From the NCBI GenBank assembly GCA_032622095.1, contig CP136061.1, positions 59,789,301 through 59,853,300 of the forward strand: DNA of 64,000 nt. The letters are read 5' to 3'. Shown one piece after another: positions 33,205-45,240 of the stretch. The notes under the pieces are model-generated. The model saw nothing but the letters and a program-made list of their open reading frames with translations. It was not told the origin of the DNA and did not search any database. A program made the position numbers and the translations under genes. This DNA is from Siphonodentalium dalli (Eukaryota; Mollusca; Scaphopoda; Gadilida; Siphonodentaliidae). Each line of letters opens with the position of its first letter. Position 1 is the first letter of the stretch.

Positions 33205-34515
33205 TGGGATATGCAAGTGGACACAATTCTCAAAAAAAACTCTCTAGAAATCTAGGTGTCTTGAGAAAGGTCAGTGCATTTATACCCAGGGATACTGTGA
33301 AGACCCTCTATTCCGTACTCATTATTCCACATCTTACTTATTGTAATGCCATTTGGTGCTCAACAACAAAAAACAATCCTTGAAAAGATTGAGAAATTAC
33401 AGAATAGATCTATTACAACTCTGTCTTATAACAAACGAAGCATACACGAAATTTGCAAGAACAATAATTTGCTACTGCTGGAGGACATTGGGAACATGCA
33501 ATTAGTAAAAAATTTACACGAATTCCACAAAAAGAAACTTCCAAAATCATTATCTGCCCTATTCACCAATATACATGAAATTCATAACCACAATACAAGG
33601 TTCAAAGCAGAAGGAAACCTGTATTGTAAATTCAAAAGAACTGCCAAAGCTAATAGTGCAATGTCTACTAGAGCTAGATGTCTCCGGAATCAGCTGCCAT
33701 GTGAATGTAAGCTACGAATAGAAACGGACGAAACATCCAAAATATCTAGAACAGTTTTTCATTGACAAATATTTATCTGAAGTCTGATATTTCTTTCATA
33801 AATGATCCACATTGACACAAGACTGATTTCTAGCAGTAAATAGATACTTGAATAGAGAGGGAAATTTTTATTCTGTCATGCTATCATTTTCCATGTAAGC
33901 TTCAATCTACCCTCTCTAGCCGGGTGTCTCCACTGATGAAACTCAATTTGGATAACTTGTATTATTTAACTTAACTTGATTTAATTTAAAGCTTGAATGA
34001 AAACCAATCAAATATTAACTCCAATTCTCCATGTAGACATTACAAACTATTAATTCACATCACAAAAGCACATCTTTCCTACCAAATATTGATTGACGGT
34101 AGACTGAGATTGATACCACAGATCACGATGACATGCCCCATGGTCCATACTGTCTGCCAAAGACCAGTGTTGATTATGGGTCCATGTTGGCAAAGCAGGT
34201 CACATCATGAGACTTGAAAGTGAATCAATATTTTACTCAATTGAAACAAGTGAGAAATGAATATATACTCTGTTGATCCCCCTTCCAACCATATCCCCCC
34301 CTGCCCACCCCCCCACATCCACCATCCAGTCCCTATATTCATTTCAACTGCACCTCTTGTACATAAGCACTGCACCTCATAAAATGCTATTTGTACAAAT
34401 TACGGTAATACAATAAAGGGCCGTGCCTTGATAAGTTGAACTTTTGCAGGGTCCTGCATTCACAATATTATTAATATTATGAAATTTGATATCAAATAAA
34501 CTTTATTGAATCTTG
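33205..34515 (+). mobile_element. 3' fragment of a non-LTR retrotransposon
   Basis: The coding remnant at 33210-33765 is followed by a long 3' untranslated region ending near AATAAACTTTATTGAATCTT. Both flanks are the same degenerate array, consistent with a 5'-truncated insertion. Confidence 0.7.
33210..33765 (+). pseudogene. C-terminal end of a CR1/L2-style reverse transcriptase
   Basis: The first part (about 33240-33345) reads LGVLRKVSAFIPRDTVKTLY and then PHLTYCNAIW, the block that follows the reverse transcriptase palm in CR1, L2 and related elements. The continuing region 33346-33765 contains LEKIEKLQNRSITTLSYNKR and HNHNTRFKAEGN, typical of the C-terminal tail, and ends at a TGA. Everything upstream, including the catalytic aspartates, is missing. 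It is a dead 5'-truncated copy. Confidence 0.8.
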
Positions 34516-35389
34516 ATTTATTGCAAAGATGTTTGAGATTTATCACAATAGCCCCATCAGGTTAAAATAGACCGATCGTTCTTACACAGCCAGCATGTAT
34601 CTGGAATAAGGGGAGTCACTCTAAACGGTTCTCTTATTATCTATCAACAATACTTAAAGCAAAATTAATTCTGATTTCTTTATCAAGACACCATATTATT
34701 ATTTACTGAGAACATTAAAACAACTTTGCGATAAATCGAAAACATATTTCTGATAAATTTCCAACTACTTAGCAATTTATCACAAAGGTTAGCGGTTAAT
34801 CGCAATGATTTGTGATTTATCACAGATATATTGTTATACGTGGGCACTAATGGACTAAAATAGACCGATCGGTCTTTCACATCCAGCATACTTAAACAAA
34901 ATTAATTCTGATTTCTTTTGCAAGACACCAAATAATTATTTACTGAGAATATTCAATATAAACATACATGTATACAGATATTCAAACAAACAGATTCAAA
35001 TTGTCAAGAAATTTAGAGTTCCCTCTCTTACAACAGTGAGCACTGTGCCAGGAAGACCGATCGGTCTATTTTAGCCCGACCCGGGGTCAATACTATGAAG
35101 CGTTTTCTTTGTAAGATTCTACAATTGTTGGTAGGAAATAACAATTTCTCATTCCGCTAATACTATGCACCTACGATTACAAACATAAATCACAAATAGT
35201 ATGTGTTATTTGTAACTACAATCATCTCCAAATAAAAAATAATTTTCGAGTACTATGAACGTTATAACGTTAAAATATAGACTAACTTTTGTTATCCGCG
35301 TAGAAAAATACTCGCCACTTGATATACGATTCCATCCCTATGTGGAATGTATAGGCATTTTGTTTTGGTTCAAAGGGTGCTTACTGAAA
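34516..35389. repeat. Continuation of the degenerate CGATAA/TCGCAA array and flank
   Basis: Units at 34516-34900 match those left of the LINE fragment. The GACCGATCGGTCTATTTTAG motif recurs inverted near 35050-35085. After that the stretch is AT-rich with nothing supported. Confidence 0.65.
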
Positions 35390-35645
35390 TTATAGGATGG
35401 ACACCTCATCACCAAACGGAGCCCATATAGCCACGTCCCTGTCTCGTATATTATAAGATATCGGAGCAGTTTGAAATTATGGAATGACCACCCCTCCTAT
35501 AACTGAGAGCTTTAGTACGTCTCTGCTTCGATCATGTGATGGACACCCCCTGATAAAACGGAGCCACGTCCCTGCCTCGATACATGTATGTTATGACAAG
35601 AAGGACGATTCAGTTTAAAATCATAGGATGGGCACAATATATATA
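35390..35645. repeat. About 85-bp degenerate tandem repeat, three units
   Basis: Units share ATGGACACC-C-T and ACGGAGCC followed by CACGTCCCTG-CTCG. Confidence 0.7.
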
Positions 35646-37689
35646 TATAATGTTGTACCATCAAAATAATGTTTGGTTTACACAAATTGTATGGTTGTAA
35701 TTTGTGAAAACAATGGTACCAAATTAGTTGTAATACTCGATATCACAAAGATTTGTACTTACACACACAATTTGCAAACGAACAATTTATTGGTTAACTT
35801 TGCGCAGACAAGTGGTCACCAACTTACCAATCTGTGTACCGATTGGATAGCTCTGATCAGCCATCAACCTCTCAACTTATGATTGGTTAATTCTTTTGTA
35901 ACTTAGGCTTGCCGTGATTCAATATATTGTGAATCACTCAAAGGCGAAACGTTGCCCGTTAGCAATTTACAATAATCAATAGTTGAATTGGCGAGATTTT
36001 GTCAGCTTATCGTGTCATAGTACCGGCGATATCACTAACAGCACGCATTGCTACTTTCCCATAGTAATTGTGTGTCAGTTATTTTAACTTCCACATGTCC
36101 GTATAATTTGAACAAGGTATTCAAACACTGGGTTATGGATGTATGAGAGAAGAGTGGTGAGTTATTTTACCCCTACTTTTTAGGGGTTTCACCCCTCTCC
36201 AGTCTAAGGTATAACAATAATTTATATCCCTAACACTCGTAGCATATCGGTGCATATGAAAATTAGATGTGGATACTCCCCTCAACTGAAAAAAGTTACA
36301 TATTCGGACACAGGGACGTGACTAGTGAGTTTACATGGGCTCCCCATCTTGAATTTTCCAACTGCACCCATTGAACAAGACCAAACTCCCAGTTTTGCAA
36401 AATTAAATTTGTACCATGCATTGAGTTGGAAGTTTCCAGCTGGTACATCAAGCTTTCCGTCTATTAAAATTTCTAACTTGATACCGGCAATAATTTTGAG
36501 AAGTTCTATCTGATGGCCATTTATACCATAATTTTCAACAAAAGTCGAAAATAGGCTAGTGATTCAGAATAAATGGTCTCCAAACACATTTCTCACTTAT
36601 TATCGGTTGTGAAATTAAAAAATAAGGACAATGTGAGCTTGTAAACTGTTTGGGTCAGCCTATCGGTATGAAATTTCCAACTGTTGAAATATTTTTGACC
36701 AAAGTTGGGCGCACGTACGAAGCCTTCAAACACCCCACCTGTCACCCCTCGCGTCGTCGTGTCCCTATTAGGCCGAAATGGTATGGTCGGGAGACGATAA
36801 CAAATAACTATTTATAATATGTTTGTATATTCATAATTTATTGCACAAACAATACGGCCCAATTTTCCCTGTACTATGAAACCACTGTGATGTTTGACAC
36901 AAATTTGTTTTTACAAATTTGTAAATACTATTTATATTTACAGGTATAAAATTGTTCATAGTATTGACCCCAGGCTATTATAGTTAATCTGTGGTTCACT
37001 CAGAACTTTCTTTATACCCATAATAAATATCGCATAAATAGTATGTAATTGTCGTAGTTTCTATGCTGCATGTGAACAAAGCCAAATTATGTTCCAGAAC
37101 CTGTTGTACACGTACAGTATGTGAATATTGTGCGATAAGCAAAATATTCAACAATGGGGAGACCACACTAATGAACTTTGATTAATTAAAACTGACACCA
37201 TGTTGTTTGCAAAATACCGTTATAGCGCTCACTAGTCCTCGCCACAAGTTTTTGGTTTTGAATGGGTCAGCAGAATCGCCACGGTTTTGAGTGTTTTGAT
37301 TATCGTACACGACCATTGTGCTCTATCAGTATATGAATAAACGCTAAGCTCACACAAGGATAGTTTAATTTATTTAATATATGATCAAGTTTGGTACAGC
37401 CATACATGTAGTGGATAAATTATTCTCCATTCGCATCTATGCGTCAACGAGTCAATGTCATTGCCTCATCACTAGAGCCATATCATGTAGAATTTCGCGA
37501 ATATGGTTTCCAATTATGGAAGAGATTATTTCCTACCAAAGCGGAAATGGTCGAATCGTTCAGAATGATAACCACACATGTTTTGATAAGAACATGATGC
37601 ATCTGGGCATTGGAATGGTCTACATGCACATGTATGTATACAGCTATGCTCTAATTGTCCCCATCCCCATCCTTAACGACGTTAACCAC
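35646..37689. other. Non-coding stretch
   Basis: No gene is supported. The open frames at 36325-36513 and 37381-37719 have no family signal, splice support or start context I trust. Confidence 0.5.
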
Positions 37690-38440
37690 CGATATTACCG
37701 CGTTACTCGACCGCGTTGATGCCATTAACCGTGATCAATCCTGCCATGGCCGACCTTCGTACCCTTTTTAAGTAAGCATTATAACCACCACAGAGTGTAT
37801 ATTTCTGGCATGGCTTGACGCTGCATTTATGATGCAGTTGCGAATGTCGGTCAGTGACCAACTTCGAATGTTGATTAAACCGTAAACAAATTATTAATTG
37901 AAATATTGTTTTGTGTATAGTTAACACGGTGCATGGCACTCATAAAAAGCTGGACTTGGTGTAAGGTGGCCATGTGAAAAATGAATAGTGGTCGCAAAAT
38001 ATTATTACTAGTACTGTCGTAAGATTACCCGCGGTTGCCACATGTCAACCACTTGGCCGTGGTTGAACGGCGGTATGGTATAACCGGTGTCATTAACGCC
38101 CTACAACCTTGTTAAAGGGGACGGTTAATTAGAGCATAGCTGTAGTACGTTACAGTGAACAAAGTCAACTTCTAATAAAAGCTTGTGACGAATTCAGTGA
38201 TAATGTTCGTCCCAGAAATGGATCCGTGTCTCCCGAGATTATCCGTCATTGCATACATATATATCAACAATATCACAGCGTCACCGGCGTTTCGATCAAA
38301 ATAATAGCAGACTCCATAACTTGGTGATATGTTATGCCGTATAAGAAAAATATCAATCATGGTGATACCACTTGACTGTGGTTGAATGATGGTACAAACA
38401 CGGTCATTAACGGCCTACAACCTTACAACCAGTCTATGCA
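37690..38440. repeat. Dispersed direct repeats around CGGTCATTAACG
   Basis: Segments at 38030-38115 and 38365-38430 share CCACTTG-C-GTGGTTGAA and CATTAACG-CCTACAACCTT. A weaker relative lies near 37715. They are probably diverged tandem units. Confidence 0.65.
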
Positions 38441-39606
38441 TACATGTACATCACAACACTGTATATCAGTAGGCTGTCAGTTCGTCGCAGACTCCTTAGA
38501 AACATTTAAAACAATGTTCAGCAGACTCCAAAACTGGACAATGATTTTGCGACAAGGTTCTCAACTCGTAGACATGGCCACACATATGTTTCGATGAAAT
38601 ATGATGTATCATGAGACGAGTTACTGATCTGTGTCGACACGTCAGTTCGCGATAATTAATTCCGATGAAGAGAATATCGACACACCAATTCTGACTAAAC
38701 TTTCTCAGTTTCTACGTTGTTGTTGATATTGTCACGTACTAATCACTAGTGGTTGACATCAAAGCTTTGGGGAATTATTCTCGTGTCAGTACCAAGTGTA
38801 ACAGTAACACCAACAGCATTGGCATGGAATGTTGTGAACAGTGCCAGTCGAATTAACAACTCGAAAATATCAGCATCGATCGATTTTTGTAGTTTAACAG
38901 CTTCTTCGATTCACTTTCAGACCCAAATCAAACAGTGTTGACTTTATCGCAGAACATCTACAGTACAAGAAGTAACATATTTGATCCAATTTCGCCAAAA
39001 TGAAAATGATTTATTCATTTCAATTTTCACGCCTTCATTTTAGGCCACACTTAAACGTAAAAAGTATACCTGGAAGCCGAACCGAATATTCGCCTTTAAA
39101 TAAAAGTTCCAAGCGGGTCTTGTGTCGTGTTTCTCCGTTGTTATAATGTAATTTTAAACGATAGATCTATGACAGCGAGTCGATGAGCGGCCATTTTGTT
39201 CACTTTAATCTGATCATTTGCACACGACACCCGACACACGTGACCGTCTCATCCAATCATCGTGGGGCCAACGATTTGGTTCTCTGAACCTATGATCTAC
39301 TGGTTCAACAGCGTTATACGGGTTCTAAAGGCATGTATTATCATGTGTTTGGTACTATTGGGACTCTAGGTATTATGGAGTACCTAAATCAATTGCTTTA
39401 TTTAAGAGTGCATGTTACGAAGATCGCAAATTTTTGCCCGATTATTATTCTGCATGCGATTTCATGCGCTACTCAGACCACTATTTCAAATAAAATCAGA
39501 AAAACAATATCACATATAATCAACTATATAGGCGTTACCTATATACAGATTTTTCAAAATCACCACATTAAAGTTGTTATCTATTATATATTTTGGAAGA
39601 TCTGTG
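38441..39606. other. Non-coding stretch
   Basis: No gene is supported. Confidence 0.5.
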
Positions 39607-39660
39607 TGTGTGTTTGTGTGGGGGGGGGGGAGGGGGGGGGGGGTGGGTGTGTGTGTGTGT
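39607..39660. repeat. GT and poly-G low-complexity tract
   Basis: GT repeats flank interrupted G runs of ten and more. It immediately precedes the 125-bp array. Confidence 0.9.
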
Positions 39661-39692
39661 CTGTCTGTAATCGATGGACTCGAAAACGGCCG

Positions 39693-40450
39693 ATTTCGAT
39701 GAAACTTGGTATGTGGGGGTATTTTCAGCCGGGGAGTGACATAGGCCTATTAATTTGCCCGTGCGACGTGACCTTGAAATCGGGTCATTTCAAGGTCAAA
39801 TGCCCGAATATCACGGGATTTCGATGAAACTTGGTATGTGGGGGTACCTTCGGCGGGAAGTGGCATAAACCTATTAATTTGCCCGTGCGATGGGACCTTG
39901 AAATCGGGTCATTTCAATGTCAAACACCCGAATATCACGGAATTTCGATGAAACTTGGTATGTGGGGGATACTTTCGGTCGGGGAGTGGCATAGGCCGAT
40001 TAATTTTTCCCGTGCGACGTGACCTTGAAATCGGGTCTTTCAAGGTCAAACGCCAGAATATCACGGGATTTCGATGAAAATTAGTGTCTAGGGATACTTT
40101 CGTATGGGGATTCTCATAAGCCTATTCATTTGCCCGTGCGACGAGACCTTGATCTTGAAATCGGGTCAATTCAAGGTCAAATCGCGAATTTTGATGGGAT
40201 TTCCACGAAATTTGATACATAGGGTTACTTTTGTCCACTGAGTGTTTTGGACGTTTCAAATCGTGACCCCGAACTGACCTTGACCTTCAAAATGATCAAT
40301 TCAAGGTAAAATCGGGTAAAGCCGGATGGATTTCGACGGGTACTTTTGTCGGGCAGTGTTTTGGACGGGTCAAATCGTGACCCCCACCTGAAATTGGCCT
40401 TCAAAATAGACAATTCAAGGTCAAAGCCCGGACGAAGTCGGGTCACCTTC
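39693..40450. repeat. About 125-bp tandem array, six decaying units
   Basis: Units start near 39693, 39818, 39942, 40068, 40199 and 40330 at TTTCGATGAAACTTGGTATG or its variants. They also share TTGCCCGTGCGACGTGACCT and a CCTTGAAAT...TTCAAGG pair. Divergence grows toward the right end. A related piece lies inverted at 22520-22590. Confidence 0.92.
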
Positions 40451-41165
40451 GACGATAAGTTATTCGTTGTTACGTTTCGAACAGAGGAACCATCTGAAAA
40501 TGCTGGATCTCGCATGACACATTATCTCATCTTCTCACACCGAAGAAGAGAGTTAAAATAAATCCTGAGGTGACTACGGTTGTTTATTTAGAGTTCGCTA
40601 TGGACCTATGACCTAAAACTCATTTCAGCCAAAATCTTTCAATAGTCAGCAGGCATGAGATGAAATTATCTCAAATATTGAAAATATTTATGGTGGTTGT
40701 TTTTCTAACTTAAAATTATTAATAAAATATCTGTAATCAAGAAAAATTAAGCTTCCTCTCATGATCTTCAGATATTAATTATATCATGGCTATATAAACT
40801 GCACTTATAAAAAAGCCATTAAGAATAGTAAATAGGGTTATAATTTCCAACGAGTGGGTGGCTCTTGAATATTATGACACAATAATTGCTTCAAATTTCA
40901 GACATATTTTGAGAAAATCCATTTTGAAATATCAGGATTTTTTAGCAAAACTAGAGTCGGATCATTAAAGGAAACTGCCCACCAGACGTCTTCCCTTGTA
41001 GTACAGGCGAATTCGGATTGAAACCGGGACTAATTGCAACGCAAATGGCAAAGGTTTCATAATATAGAGAAAGTCAATATATGCAACATAGACAATTTTT
41101 AGAGAACAATATATATATTATTTCAATTATCTCAAATATTATGTTGGTTTATGTGAACAAACATT
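40451..41165. other. Non-coding AT-rich stretch
   Basis: No gene or strong repeat was seen. Confidence 0.5.
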
Positions 41166-41437
41166 AGCTATTTTATGATTATTTAATCTTAAAATATTTA
41201 ATCTTACCAGCATACAAACCACCTTTACAAATTCCAGCTATTCACGTGTGTTAGTTTATATTCCGTCACCGATTGTCTCGCGCGTTTTCATTGGTTGTTA
41301 ACGAAAGCTCACATCCAATAAGATAGCTTGTAGTGTCTCTATGCGCACCCGATTGGCCTACCTGACAACTGATAAAGTTTGACACTTCCGTGTATTGTTT
41401 AGATAGATCACTATAATATTGAATTTGAGCACGAAAG
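41166..41437 (+). repeat. Long direct repeat, left copy; promoter-like
   Basis: Matches 56143-56402 in the same orientation over about 260 bp, ending at GAGCACGAAAGC in both. Shared landmarks are TCTCGCGCGTTTTCATTGGT, TATGCGCACCCGATTGG and ACACTTCCGTGTATTGTTTA. Several ATTGG pentamers are inverted CCAAT boxes, which fits a promoter-containing 5' region. The copy here is followed by the open frame at 41594-42344. Confidence 0.85.
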
Positions 41438-41593
41438 CCGTTGAACGTGCAGGTTATAATGCTCTCCGCTCTATGACTTGTCGCTGTTACGACTGGCTGA
41501 GCCCGGATCGCTCGTGAGTTTTGTGGTCGTTCTGCAAAGAACTTAGCCGCCCGAGCGATTCGGAGTGAGCTGATTTGGACTTGGCAGGGGATT

Positions 41594-42344
41594 ATGTTGC
41601 TAATCCCGTCTGTCGTTGTCGCGGCCTCCTTGGATAGACTGCGCATTGTGGATATATTTAGCTGGACTCTGACCCATGCTAAAGGAGGCAATGTGCGCCT
41701 ATCCTTGGAGTACCGGACTACTCCAGCAGTCCCCTCTGCTGGCTGTACCTCGGAGGCTGGACTCAACCAGCGATATACCATCCGGTACGGAGATCTGGAC
41801 CTCTGGGATCAGAAGCGGAAGAAGACCACCTCCAGGAAGAGAAGGGACGCCGAAAGAAGAGCCAAGTGGATACAGGGGCGAGCTGAGAGACGTCCAGCTC
41901 CCCCACTTGGTTGCTGAATCGGTCGTCGACGATATTTCACCAGCTAGCAGGGACTCCGTTGATTTGCCGGAGGTCCCTGCTGTCGCCATCGAGGCGAGCG
42001 CAGACATGGATGCCGAATCAACCCCGGACGTGCCTGCCACCAGCTTCGATGTGGAGCTGGGTTCACCACCTTGCCAGTTTCTACCAGGGGCGGATTTTAC
42101 CACCACCGCCCATGCGACGCCGTTATACATCGAGAGGCCGGCGTCGCCCACTGAAGATGAGCAAACAGCTGCTATCCTACAACAGATGAAGGAAATGTCT
42201 GAACAACTCGAGCAAGCTACAAAAGAAGCACGTCAACTGACGACAGACTGCCACAGCGTAACATCACAACAAGAACACAGACAGAAACCATCTCCATCTT
42301 CCAGTGAAAAGCACCATTCAAAAAAAAGAAAAAAGAGAAAATGA
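41594..42344 (+). CDS. Basic then acidic ORF, frameshifted; unrecognised, possibly transposon ORF1
   Basis: Two overlapping frames look like one protein. The first (41594-41917) runs DIFSWTLTHAKGGNVRLSLE through a very basic KRKKTTSRKRRDAERRAKW and ends after PAPPLG. The second (open from 41676 to 42344) takes over near 41900 with an acidic, Ser/Pro-rich stretch, a short coiled coil (EQTAAILQQMKEMSEQLEQA) and a basic tail KKRKKRK. The switch point is a CTCCCCCA run, where a one-base indel or ribosomal slippage could act. The codon use and higher GC stand out from the AT-rich surroundings. I cannot name the family. The upstream promoter-like direct repeat and the lack of introns suggest a mobile-element ORF. 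Confidence 0.5.
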
Positions 42345-44125
42345 GAAACCTTTTAAAAATTGCTCTCTTTTTTATGTTCCTGATAAAAGCTGAACATTCG
42401 GCCCTTTCGAAGATCCCGGGGTTAGCCCACCAAATCACCTTATCATCATCAAAGCTCGTTTTTTTTAACTGGCTTTGCCATTTTGACTTGTCAAACCAAT
42501 TTGATGTTTTTCAGACTATTATTGAGAAAACTAATTTTAGATTTCATTCATGATTTGAAGTGAAGGATTCACTATTGACAATAATGTGATCGTGCTATTT
42601 TATATACCAAATCAGTATATGCCTTTATTACATGCTACACATGTATACTAACTAAGTTATTAAACCTAACTCACTAATATACATTTTATAGCCGCATTGT
42701 AATCATTTCATTCCGCGTACTTGGTTCATTCCATTTCGCGCTATTCCGTTCTGCACATTCCCCGTTTACTAGTCTCATTGCTGATCTGTATTTTGCTATT
42801 TACTATCTCTATCTACGCCCAATCTCTTACCCGCTTAAGTTTTCCTCTGTCTAGTTCAGCGCCCAGTATTAGATCTAACTAAGGTGTTTTAGCCAATCAC
42901 AGGTAAGCTTATTTACCGCGCTTTCTCAGTCCGTATTTCGTCACCAAGGTGTACGCATCGCAATATCGTATAACACTCTCAGTGTTATCCTAATTTCTTC
43001 ATGCTCGAAGAATGTTAACATAGATGAAGGAAGGATAGATACGTCACTCAACGTCATTTGATCGGCCAATCGGTAACGCACTCAGATTCTGTCGGCCATT
43101 GCTAAAGGTAGTTCAACTCTGATTCTTCTAATCAAAACAGTGCTTTCTCATCGCAATAAAAAGAGGAAAATCTGGCGTCTATTGCAGCTGAATTAATTAT
43201 GCACCAACTGTCATGAATTATCAGAATATCACGTTTCAAAGGGTGTCCGTTGGGGAGTAAGAAAGGTGAGTTTTTATGCCGTTTGATGCAATTTTTGTAG
43301 TAAACAACACGACATTCTGCATTCTATTTTTGTAATTTTCACCTGGATGAAGTTATGTTATAACTTATATAAGGACTTTCAAAATTAAATTAATTTAATA
43401 GATCTGACCAATCCTGGTTGCATTAGTAATTTGAATATCATGTATATGGGGTACCGATCCAAACTTGTTTTATGGAAGAAATATTTCAATGACAGCTGTC
43501 AGATGTCAAGAATTTCCATGCCACTGCCAGGTGTGATCAGGTGTACTACAGTCTACAGTAAATTAATAAATACATAATTTAGAAATGAATAGTCAAAACA
43601 ATTAACAAATTGGGCAGTTTAGATGTCCTACTCCTAGATTATAATTGTAGTGATCATACTATTCGTAGTTTGAATTGTTTCATGCCCCCTTTATGTAATA
43701 GATAACATTTGTTGATAGCATATTTTTCATGTAGTATTTTGATCATTAGGCCTATTGACATTAATAATAGATGATATAATCACATTCATAATGCATAATG
43801 TTAATAAATGACATTGAGACTTGAGTGGGCATTAATTATAATTTATACACACACTGGTCAGCTGTGTTGAAATATAATATCATTAGCCTTATAATTATTT
43901 ATTATTATATTATAGCACTAGTATTATTTTTGTAAGATAATTTATTACTGCTATCACAAAGAGGTGTGAACAATTGAATATTACATGGGTTGCCAATGTA
44001 GGCACTGGTGAGTGGTGTGGTACTGTACTGCATGGGAAATATCCCAATATAAAATATTTTATACCAGTAACCTGTAAATTATTTATAAATTAAAATTAAA
44101 TGCTTCAAATTCTATATCATTTCAG
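42345..44125. other. Non-coding, possible 5' exon donor at 43266
   Basis: A consensus donor AAGAAAG/GTGAGT follows CCAAT-containing sequence near 43075 and may mark an untranslated first exon. The next good acceptor is at 44125. Otherwise it is AT-rich with nothing supported. Confidence 0.35.
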
Positions 44126-44342
44126 GAAGTGGGCAGATAATGGCAACGCCTTCATAACATTGGTGGGTCAGAAAGTTACGTGTGCAACATGCGTGAGCCG
44201 AAAATATTCCAGAGAGACAGAATGAGATGCACAATGCAATGATGTGTTCAAGATAAGGAAGGAATTGAACTATACTTGTGCGAAAATCCTGGATAAAAAA
44301 CTAGATGATGTCTCATTCAAGGAAAGAGCCACAAATGATTAA
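44126..44342 (+). pseudogene. Cys-containing coding segment after a good acceptor, one TGA
   Basis: A strong acceptor (TATATCATTTCAG) is followed by a frame that stays open for 71 codons apart from one TGA at 44223-44225. It includes KWADNGNAFITLVGQKVTCA, TCVSRKYSRETE and, after the stop, DVFKIRKELNYTCAKILDKK. The CATC pair could be part of a zinc site. I do not recognise it. Confidence 0.35.
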
Positions 44343-45091
44343 TATTTATAAGTTCATCATTAAATTAATTAAATTACAAACATTGTCTCTCTATCACATT
44401 GTACTTATCCAGATAATATCCACACTAAGGCAACCCCCATGTTCATATGCCCATTGTGTGTCCCCGGGACTGTCCCCTCCAGTCTGAAAAAGTATCCTCT
44501 AGCTCCCAATAGCATTTCAAGGTCCCATTCAGCTTCAGTAACTGTAATTCTCTAATGTAAATGGACTATAAGTATGTTATCCTACTAGTATATTTTACAA
44601 ATTGTACCATAATCATTAACTATTTTATTATTATATGCATGGATTATATCGCTCAGTTTCAAAATAGCCTATACAATTAACTATTCTTCGTTTATTTGTA
44701 TTTTAATATCATAGTGGACAGAGATACCCTTTACATTCATGTGTAGGTTACTTCATATAATAAGACCACAAACACAGGTCTGTTTGTTGAACTTATTAGA
44801 TGAAACCCCCCTACTGTGACCCAAATATATATATATATAAATGGATCATGGAACTCAAATAACTTCTAAATGATTATTAGTTTATATATAAATAGACATG
44901 ATATGTCTGGCATGTCTGTTTCCAGGATGAAATTGTAATATATAATATATATAAAAGTTAAAAAGTTCCCGGACCCCGGTTGAATCGGGATAGTGATTCA
45001 AATGGGGAGGACCTGACATATATATATCTATTGATTAGCAGCAACGTATATGTGTACGTTTATAAGAAAAATCACTCTGCATTCTGTGAAG
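44343..45091. other. Non-coding AT-rich stretch
   Basis: No gene is supported. Short TA tracts are present near 44827-44840. Confidence 0.5.
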
Positions 45092-45240
45092 CAATATCCC
45101 TCCAATATTTGCACCAGCTGATCGAGGAAAATTACAAAACTAAATCCCCACTACACGTAAGAAATCAGATCCCTCAAATACTTGCACTAGCTGATCGAGA
45201 AAATTACAGAACGAAATCCACACTACACGTAAGAAATCGG
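45092..45240 (+). repeat. About 73-bp tandem duplication, in frame-like
   Basis: Two units share GATCGAG-AAAATTACA-AAC and CCACACTACACGTAAGAAAT. Each carries the CAC/GTAAGA donor-like site, so it may be a duplicated exon end. The translation keeps a related peptide in both units (ENYKTKSPLHVRN and ENYRTKSTLHVRN). Confidence 0.7.

Noticed and set aside
41266-41781. Minus-strand 171-codon frame
   Set aside because: Overlaps the promoter-like repeat and the better supported plus-strand ORF; a shadow of GC-richer sequence.
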